Source: Polaromonas sp.
GTDB taxonomy: Bacteria > Pseudomonadota > Gammaproteobacteria > Burkholderiales > Burkholderiaceae_C
Direction: 5' to 3'
Assembly: GCA_025362825.1 (NCBI GenBank)
Contig: JANYFF010000579.1
Span: 1-26,366 of the forward strand
DNA length: 26,366 nucleotides
Both the position numbers and the translations under genes were made by a program. Positions 16,354 to 21,595 of the stretch are shown in pieces. The stretch's first letter is position 1. Each line of letters starts with the position of its first letter. Below the pieces are notes generated by a model. It made no database searches and was not told where the DNA came from. It worked only from the letters and a program-made list of their open reading frames with translations.

Positions 16354-16963
16354 CGCCACGGTCTACATTGTTGATGACGATGCCGGGGTGCGCGACGCGC
16401 TGGCCTGGCTGCTGCGCTCGCGCCGCCTGCTCAGCGAATCCTTTGACAGTGCCGAGGCATTTGATACGCGTATCTCCAGCCACTTTGCAGTGACCTCGCC
16501 CTCCTGTGTGCTGCTGGACGTGCGCATGGCCGGCCTCAGCGGGCTGGCCATGTTTGAAAAGTTGATTGGCTATGGCCTGCAGCCGACCTTGCCGGTGATT
16601 TTTTTGACTGGCCATGCCGACGTGCCGACCGCCGTTGCTGCGGTCAAGCAGGGCGCGTTTGATTTTTGTGAAAAACCATTTTCAGACAACTTGCTGGTGG
16701 ACCGCATCGAGCAGGCGTTGGCCCATTCTGCCGCCGCGCTTGCCCAGCACAGCGAGTCCAGCGGCCGGCAGGCGCGGCTTGATGGCTTGACCGAACGTGA
16801 GAAGGCCGTGATGCGGCTGGTGGTGGACGGCCTGCCCAACAAGCTGGTGGCCGACCAGCTCGATATCAGCGTGCGCACCGTTGAAGTCCACCGCGCCCGG
16901 GTTTTTGACAAAATGGGCGTGAAGTCGGCGGTAGAGCTGGCCAACCTGCTTCGAAATTTATAG
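16337..16963 (+). CDS. FixJ/NarL-type response regulator (REC + LuxR helix-turn-helix)
   Basis: This 208-residue regulator has a complete receiver domain with the acidic pocket Asp13-Asp15 (YIVDDDAG). The phosphorylation site is Asp61 in CVLLDVRMAG, with conserved Thr91 (FLTGHAD) and Lys113 (CEKPF). The C-terminal domain (about 149-206) is a LuxR/FixJ helix-turn-helix: LDGLTEREKAVMRLVVDGLPNKLVAD followed by the recognition part ISVRTVEVHRARVFDKM. It is the partner of the histidine kinase and its start lies inside the kinase gene's last codons. Its targets are unknown. No helix-turn-helix binding site could be assigned here, though the divergent and tandem genes around it are natural candidates. 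It faces the stop of the small minus-strand gene across 13 bases, and I see no clear terminator there. Confidence 0.94.
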   Translation: MEPIHNATVYIVDDDAGVRDALAWLLRSRRLLSESFDSAEAFDTRISSHFAVTSPSCVLLDVRMAGLSGLAMFEKLIGYGLQPTLPVIFLTGHADVPTAVAAVKQGAFDFCEKPFSDNLLVDRIEQALAHSAAALAQHSESSGRQARLDGLTEREKAVMRLVVDGLPNKLVADQLDISVRTVEVHRARVFDKMGVKSAVELANLLRNL

Positions 16964-16976
16964 CGTGTGAGCGGCG

Positions 16977-17120
16977 TTATGGCTTGTCCGGCGGGTCTGT
17001 TTTGTCGGTCTTCGCATCATTTTTAATCTCGCCGTTTTTACGACCTGAAAACATCGTCCACCACACAATGAATATGAGCAAGACCATGGCACCCAGAGCT
17101 TCGAGTAACAAAATGGACAT
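16977..17120 (-). CDS. Small single-pass membrane protein, 47 residues
   Basis: Reading leftwards from ATG 17120 gives a 47-residue protein. Residues 3-24 are strongly hydrophobic (ILLLEALGAMVLLIFIVWW) and include an acidic residue near the N-terminus. They are followed by TMFSGRKNGEI and a charged Lys/Asp/Pro tail. This is what a small inner-membrane protein looks like, and it resembles short hypothetical proteins I associate with Burkholderiales, though I cannot name a family. The compositional switch from hydrophobic helix to charged tail is unlikely for a random antisense reading of the mltA leader. A weak GAAAG lies about 8 bases upstream. Its start overlaps the start region of mltA head-to-head. 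The function is unknown. Confidence 0.62.
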   Translation of the reverse strand: MSILLLEALGAMVLLIFIVWWTMFSGRKNGEIKNDAKTDKTDPPDKP

Positions 17121-18291
17121 GGCGGGCTTTCGGGTTATTGCAACAACAGCAGCAATTATCGCCATCGCATTCGGGCTCGCCGCGTGTTCCTCCGTACCGG
17201 TTTCTGTACCGGCGCCTGTGCCGGTTTTTGTGCCCTCTGGCGCCGAACCTGTTGGCGCAGTCCGCAGGGACGGCGACACGGCACCGTTGCCGCTGGCCAT
17301 GGTGCAGGGTAAAAGCCGCTGGATGCCGGTGCGCTGGGCTGAACTGCCAGGCTTTGAGGAAGACCAGCTGTTCGAGGCCTGGAACGCCTGGCTGAAAAGC
17401 TGTGAACGGCCGGGACCGGTCTTTGCGCCGCTGTGCAGCGAGGCCCGCCGCCTGAGCATTGCAACCGGCGAGGAACAGCGTGCATGGATGGTGACCAGGT
17501 TGCAGCCCTTCAGGGTGGAGTCATTGCAGGGCTCGGCTGATGGCCTGCTCACGAGTTATTACGAACCACTGCTCAAGGCCAGCCGCACGTCCGGCAACGG
17601 CTTTGAGGTGCCGCTCTACAAGGTTCCGGCCGGGCTGGGCAGTCGCAAGCCGTGGTTTTCCAGGCAGGACATCGACACCCTGCCCGAGGCACGCGCAGCC
17701 CTGCGCGGCCGCGAAATCGCCTACGTCGCTGATCCGATCGATGCGCTGGTGCTGCAGATACAGGGTTCGGGGCGCCTCAGCCTCACCGAGCCCGATGGCG
17801 CGCAGCGCATTGTGCGGGTGGCGTTTGCAGGCTCCAATGACCAGCCCTACCGCAGCGTCAATCAGTGGCTGCTGGCGCAAGGTGTGACGAAGATCAATCC
17901 GTGGCCTGATGCGACCAAGGCATGGGCTGCACAAAACCCGCAACTCCTGCAGCCATTGCTGTGGAGCAATCCGCGGTATATTTTTTTTCGTGAAGAGGCG
18001 CTCAGCGAGCTCGACGCTGCGTTCGGACCAAGAGGCGCGCAAGGCGTGGCGCTCACGCCAGGCCGCTCCATTGCGGTGGACCCTGCAAGCATTCCCTACG
18101 GCACGCCGGTGTGGCTGGCCTCTCGTGGCAATGCCGGTACCCTGCAAAAGCTGGTGTTTGCGCAGGACACGGGGAGCGCTATTGTGGGCGCGGTACGCGC
18201 TGATTATTTTGCCGGTACCGGGCCCGATGCCGGTGAGTTTGCGTCCAGGATGAACCAGCCACTAAGGCTATGGGTCCTGTGGCCCAAATAA
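17113..18291 (+). CDS. mltA: MltA-type membrane-bound lytic murein transglycosylase (lipoprotein)
   Basis: This enzyme cleaves the MurNAc-GlcNAc bond of peptidoglycan to form 1,6-anhydro ends and is anchored in the outer membrane by a lipid. From ATG 17113 the N-terminus is a lipoprotein signal (MAGFRVIATTAAIIAIAFGL, then AACSS). A Val-Pro-rich linker follows (VPVSVPAPVPVFVP). The MltA domain shows GLLTSYYEPLLKAS, DALVLQIQGSGRLSL and the C-terminal 3D barrel (LTPGRSIAVDPASIPYGTPV; FAQDTGSAIVGAVRADYFAG), whose Asp in QDTG is the expected catalytic acid. About 392 residues is close to E. coli MltA (365). In-frame ATG codons occur upstream (17068, 17074, 17086) and downstream (17119), and no start has a strong ribosome site, so the N-terminus is uncertain. 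The MliC-like gene follows after 7 bases. Confidence 0.92.
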   Translation: MDMAGFRVIATTAAIIAIAFGLAACSSVPVSVPAPVPVFVPSGAEPVGAVRRDGDTAPLPLAMVQGKSRWMPVRWAELPGFEEDQLFEAWNAWLKSCERPGPVFAPLCSEARRLSIATGEEQRAWMVTRLQPFRVESLQGSADGLLTSYYEPLLKASRTSGNGFEVPLYKVPAGLGSRKPWFSRQDIDTLPEARAALRGREIAYVADPIDALVLQIQGSGRLSLTEPDGAQRIVRVAFAGSNDQPYRSVNQWLLAQGVTKINPWPDATKAWAAQNPQLLQPLLWSNPRYIFFREEALSELDAAFGPRGAQGVALTPGRSIAVDPASIPYGTPVWLASRGNAGTLQKLVFAQDTGSAIVGAVRADYFAGTGPDAGEFASRMNQPLRLWVLWPK

Positions 18292-18298
18292 GGTTGCC

Positions 18299-18640
18299 AT
18301 GAACAAACCATTATCAAAACGTGTTGCACGGATGGCCTGTCTGCTGCCGGTTTTTTTGGCGGCGTGTGCCGACAAGCCCCTGCAGCCCGAGGCACCGTTT
18401 TACCGCTGCGAGGCGGGTGTCGACTTTACGGTCCGGTTTGTCGAAGACACGGCGGTTTTCAATGGTTCGCGCGGCTACGAGGTGCTTTATCGCAACGCGG
18501 GGGGCATCGGGCCGGAGCAAACCGTTTACACCAACCCGCGCATGCGGGCCGAGTTTGGCCTGGGGCCAACCGGACGCGAGGCGATCCTGCGCTATCCCCT
18601 GGTACCGCTTGTGGCGCGCTGCGTGCGCGAGCCGGGCTGA
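18299..18640 (+). CDS. Small lipoprotein, MliC-like (lysozyme inhibitor-like)
   Basis: A 113-residue lipoprotein: a basic N-terminus, a hydrophobic stretch, and LAAC with the lipidated Cys23. The mature part of about 90 residues has the start of a MliC-type fold (FYRCEAGVDFTVRFVEDTA) and a late Cys (LVARCV), suggesting one disulfide and a small beta-barrel. MliC proteins inhibit C-type lysozyme. However, the Ser-Gly-x-x-Tyr segment usual in characterised MliC proteins is not obvious here (the corresponding part reads NAGGIGPEQTVYTNP), so inhibitory activity is uncertain. An AAGG ribosome site lies 5 bases before the ATG and the gene starts 7 bases after mltA, so the two are probably co-transcribed. 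The family call is moderately supported; the lipoprotein call is strong. Confidence 0.7.
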   Translation: MNKPLSKRVARMACLLPVFLAACADKPLQPEAPFYRCEAGVDFTVRFVEDTAVFNGSRGYEVLYRNAGGIGPEQTVYTNPRMRAEFGLGPTGREAILRYPLVPLVARCVREPG

Positions 18641-18675
18641 ACAGCGCGGGGATCAAAATAGAAAATAACAAGTCG

Positions 18676-18767
18676 TAAACGTGCGCTGCGTTTAAGCAGG
18701 GAGTGATGCGTGTTGTCGCCGCATGCGGTGTCATGAAGCTGTAGCAATAGAACTTTAGGCTATCGCT
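18676..18767 (+). other. Intergenic region with several inverted repeats before the accessory genes
   Basis: The 193-base gap 18641-18833 contains a perfect 6-bp stem TAAACG-N7-CGTTTA (18676-18694), a 10-base palindrome CCGCATGCGG (18719-18728), and an imperfect 8-bp stem AGCAATAG-N9-CTATCGCT (18743-18767, one mismatch) followed by TGTTTGTG. None has a proper T-run, so I do not call a confident terminator. They could be operators, a weak terminator for mltA and its neighbour, or dispersed repeat remnants. The next gene has a GGAG ribosome site at 18821-18824. Confidence 0.35.
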
Positions 18768-18833
18768 TGTTTGTGAGGTCGGCAGGACACGCTGGCCAAT
18801 TAACTTTACACCCACTATCCGGAGAAGCGAAGC

Positions 18834-19304
18834 ATGAAGTTTTATCGAATTCCTTTATTCGCCATCGTCGTCAGTGCAGTGACGATTCTGAGCGCCTGCG
18901 GCGGGGGAGACGGAAGCGGCGACAACGCTACCACGTCGTTCACGTCCAAATTCAACGCTGGCTTGTCGGCGCTCGGCGCCAGCAGCGGGTTGACTTCAAT
19001 GGCGGTAGCTGAGGTGTTCGATGCGAAATACCGGGACTTGGGCTTTACCAAGGCCGACCTTCTTGCGGCGCTGTCCGCTACTTCCCAAGCGCTGGGAACG
19101 AGCTCAGAACTGTCCCTGTTTCCCATGGCCCAGGTCACCAATGCCACATTGACCAGCTGTGATGCCAATGACGTCTGCACCCTGAACGCCACGCTCACTA
19201 ATTCTGACATCGACACCACATCCGTTGATTTCACCACCAGGGTGAAAGTCGTTTCGGGAGTTGTTTATTTGTACGGCGACCAGTCTTCAACTGCGTCAAT
19301 CTAA
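18834..19304 (+). CDS. Secreted lipoprotein of unknown function
   Basis: A 156-residue protein with a lipoprotein signal (MKFYRIPLFAIVVSAVTI, then LSAC with Cys22) and a Gly/Ser/Asp-rich start of the mature part (GGGDGSGDN). The body contains VFDAKYRDLGFTKADLLAALSA, a Phe-Pro-Met-Ala segment, and a threonine-rich repeat-like region (ATLTSCDANDVCTLNATLTNSD) with two Cys nine residues apart... likely disulfide-bonded. It ends in VVYLYGDQSSTASI. I do not recognise a named family; the ending and Thr-rich strands suggest a small beta-rich domain. GGAG at 18821-18824 sits 9 bases before the ATG, a good ribosome site. It lies 33 bases before the PHP-like gene on the same strand, so the two are probably expressed together. 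Confidence 0.82.
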   Translation: MKFYRIPLFAIVVSAVTILSACGGGDGSGDNATTSFTSKFNAGLSALGASSGLTSMAVAEVFDAKYRDLGFTKADLLAALSATSQALGTSSELSLFPMAQVTNATLTSCDANDVCTLNATLTNSDIDTTSVDFTTRVKVVSGVVYLYGDQSSTASI

Positions 19305-19337
19305 ACCTCTCCAGGCGAACCTTAAAGGCATTTTTTC

Positions 19338-21524
19338 ATGACTAAAAAATTTACTCCTCATCAGACCGCGATGGCTGTAGCGTCATTGGTCAGCTTGCTT
19401 TCAGTGGTGGCCTTGCAGCCCGCAAGTGCCGCAGACAAAGCCAATACCAAGGCTGCTGGCAACTACGTGTCGGGCGATTTTCACAACCATACGACTTGTT
19501 CGGATGGCTCGCTTTCGATGAAGAAGCTCATTGACAAGTCAGTCAAAACGTTTGGCCTGGATTGGTTTGTTCAAGCCGACCACGGCGGTAACAATGGCAA
19601 TAACAATTCCAACTGCACGATTTCCGAAGACCCCTTTGAACCCGTGCCGCCTGCGCTTGGCCTGACAAGTAGTCCAACGGGCCCATACCCACCTAACACC
19701 TTTCCGTCTTCAGGTCAGCCAGCCAGTACCGGCAAGGGACCCAGAACATCTTGGGCTTCGACACCAGGAGTTACCGTCAAAGGTACCAACGCCAATGGTG
19801 CTGCTGGCACTTTAATCAACTCCATGTGGCGCTGGCAAGAAATTAAGGAATATCAATACCCTGTGGCTGAAGCTGAAAGCCGCGCGCGTCAAAAGCCTAT
19901 CTGGATAGGTGTGGAACAAAACGCGCCGGGCCACGAGCATGTATCGACCACCGTCCTAAAAGGTCAGCTGCCGTGGCCACAAGCCGGTGTGGCTGGCAAC
20001 GCCAATCTGCAGGCGCAATACGAGTACTGCTTTGACCGAAGCGATACGGACACCAGCCGAGGCGCTGAAAATCAGTGGGACTGCTCGGTCAGCGCCTCTG
20101 CAAATGGAAACGCATTGATCGATGCTACCGCCAAAAAGATCAGGGGAACAAACGGCAACACGGGTACAACGGTCCCGACTCTCGATAACGCACCCGACCG
20201 CGGCCATTTGAAGACGCTGGAAGGGATCAGGTGGATGAACGAAAAAGCGCCTACTACCAGTTATTTCATCCCAGCACACCTCGAACGGGCTGGTAAATAT
20301 GATCCTGTCGGCAACCGCGGCTTCAACATCGAACACCTGCGTAACTTCAACAATACGGCACCTAACGTGGCATTCGGCTTTGAATCCATGCCAGGTCATC
20401 AGGCCGCATCTACGCGAGGTGAATATGCACCTAACTTTGGCGGCCCCGGCATCGACTCAGTTGGCGTAGGCACTTACGGCGGCAGTGGTATTTATGCTGC
20501 AAAAATTGGCGGTGTCTGGGATGCCATGCTGGGCGAGGGGCGCAACTGGTGGTTCTTCGCCAGCTCCGACTACCACAACCGTGGTCAGTTCGGTCCAGAC
20601 CAGCGCGAAAGCACACAAGACTTTCAACCCGGTGAATATCAAAAAGATTACGTCATGGTTCGCAAAGGTACTAACAACCTTTCTGCCGAAGGCATCATCG
20701 ACGGTTTGCGTTCTGGCAACAGCTTTGCAGGCTCTGGTGACCTGATCGACCGGCTTTCGTTCGTAGCTTGCGCTGCAAATCCTGCCTTGCCCCGCGCAGC
20801 TTTCAAGGCACTGGTTGAAAAAGCTGCCTTCAACGCCGTTGCAAAAAATGCCGAGGTACGCATCAATGGTTGCGCCACGATGGGCGAGAAACTGGTTGTG
20901 GCGCCGGGTGCAGATGTGGTTGTCGCCATCGCCGTGCGTGATCCGCAGGGCACCAACAATTCGCCTTACAGCTTTCCTAACCCGTCGCTAAAACAGATCA
21001 ATATCACCCAGCCACTCAATGCGCCGGTGCTGGACCACCTTGACCTGATTGGCGGTAACGTGACGGGCTACGTCAGCCCCGCGGACACGGCGAACTATGC
21101 AGGTTTGGAAGGCTCTGCTGCCGCAAGCAATCCTTCTGCAGGCGTCAAGAAAGTGTTTAACAGCAGCAACTGGGTAGCGGCTGCAGATGGCGTACGTGTC
21201 ATGAGCTATCGCATTCCGGCTGTAAAGGTGTCGCAGTACTTCCGCTTGCGCGGTACCAACCTGCCGCCAGCCACGCCTTTTGAAACCGACGCTAATGGCA
21301 ACCCGTCAAACGACTACGACCTGCAGCCTTACGACGCGGGCACGACCCCGACCATCGCCGGAAAGGTGGCTTGCGCCGACGCTGCCTGTCCGGGACACAT
21401 GCGGACCATAGCTGGCGTCAAATACTCAAGCTACGACGTAGCGGCCTGGGCAGATCTGTGGTTTTACAGCAACCCGATTTATATCGAGGTTAGCAAATCA
21501 GTCAAAGTCGCAGGTACCAAGTAG
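19338..21524 (+). CDS. Secreted PHP-superfamily-like metal-dependent hydrolase
   Basis: A 728-residue protein with a cleavable signal peptide (hydrophobic core about 11-27, cleavage likely after PASA at about 31). The mature start contains GDFHNHTTCSDGSLSMKKLID, the His-x-His and Ser/Asp-Gly pattern of PHP phosphoesterases (His49, His51). Further ligand-type motifs occur in the expected order: QADHGG (Asp81, His82), IGVEQNAPGHEH (Glu193, His199 or His201), IPAHLERAG (His314), FESMPGHQ (Glu349, His354) and FASSDYHNRG (Asp411, His413). A beta-rich C-terminal part follows from about residue 480, with four Cys. Location should be periplasmic or extracellular, and the substrate is unknown. AAAGG at 19324-19328 is a good ribosome site. 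Local base composition is clearly lower in GC than in the flanking housekeeping genes, hinting at transfer. Two hairpins follow the stop. Confidence 0.8.
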   Translation: MTKKFTPHQTAMAVASLVSLLSVVALQPASAADKANTKAAGNYVSGDFHNHTTCSDGSLSMKKLIDKSVKTFGLDWFVQADHGGNNGNNNSNCTISEDPFEPVPPALGLTSSPTGPYPPNTFPSSGQPASTGKGPRTSWASTPGVTVKGTNANGAAGTLINSMWRWQEIKEYQYPVAEAESRARQKPIWIGVEQNAPGHEHVSTTVLKGQLPWPQAGVAGNANLQAQYEYCFDRSDTDTSRGAENQWDCSVSASANGNALIDATAKKIRGTNGNTGTTVPTLDNAPDRGHLKTLEGIRWMNEKAPTTSYFIPAHLERAGKYDPVGNRGFNIEHLRNFNNTAPNVAFGFESMPGHQAASTRGEYAPNFGGPGIDSVGVGTYGGSGIYAAKIGGVWDAMLGEGRNWWFFASSDYHNRGQFGPDQRESTQDFQPGEYQKDYVMVRKGTNNLSAEGIIDGLRSGNSFAGSGDLIDRLSFVACAANPALPRAAFKALVEKAAFNAVAKNAEVRINGCATMGEKLVVAPGADVVVAIAVRDPQGTNNSPYSFPNPSLKQINITQPLNAPVLDHLDLIGGNVTGYVSPADTANYAGLEGSAAASNPSAGVKKVFNSSNWVAAADGVRVMSYRIPAVKVSQYFRLRGTNLPPATPFETDANGNPSNDYDLQPYDAGTTPTIAGKVACADAACPGHMRTIAGVKYSSYDVAAWADLWFYSNPIYIEVSKSVKVAGTK

Positions 21525-21530
21525 GTTAGA

Positions 21531-21555
21531 AAAGTCGGGGCTCGCCCCCGGCTTT
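21531..21555 (+). terminator. Hairpin after the PHP-like gene
   Basis: AAAGTCGGGG (21531-21540), a 5-base loop, and CCCCGGCTTT (21546-21555) form a 10-bp stem with a single T-G wobble. It starts 7 bases after the stop of the PHP-like gene. The flanking A-run and T-run make it bidirectional-looking, although the T-run (TTT) is short. Confidence 0.65.
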
Positions 21556-21563
21556 CACCATCA

Positions 21564-21583
21564 CCCGGCCGCTGGCCGGGTTT
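21564..21583 (+). terminator. Second GC-rich hairpin with T-tract
   Basis: CCCGGCC (21564-21570), loop GCT, and GGCCGGG (21574-21580) form a perfect 7-bp stem followed by TTTCTGCTTT. Together with the preceding hairpin it makes a tandem Rho-independent-type terminator only about 12 bases ahead of the GTG start of the next gene. Confidence 0.7.
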
Positions 21584-21595
21584 CTGCTTTCGAAA

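Noticed and set aside
16977..17552. Longer 191-codon version of the small minus-strand gene, starting at 17552
   Set aside because: The upstream 144 codons lie antisense to the mltA coding region and look random. Only the last 47 codons from ATG 17120 look like a protein.
17981..17988. Run of eight T in mltA as a possible phase-variation tract
   Set aside because: It encodes part of an in-frame Ile-Phe-Phe stretch, is short, and is a single tract; there is no evidence of slippage.
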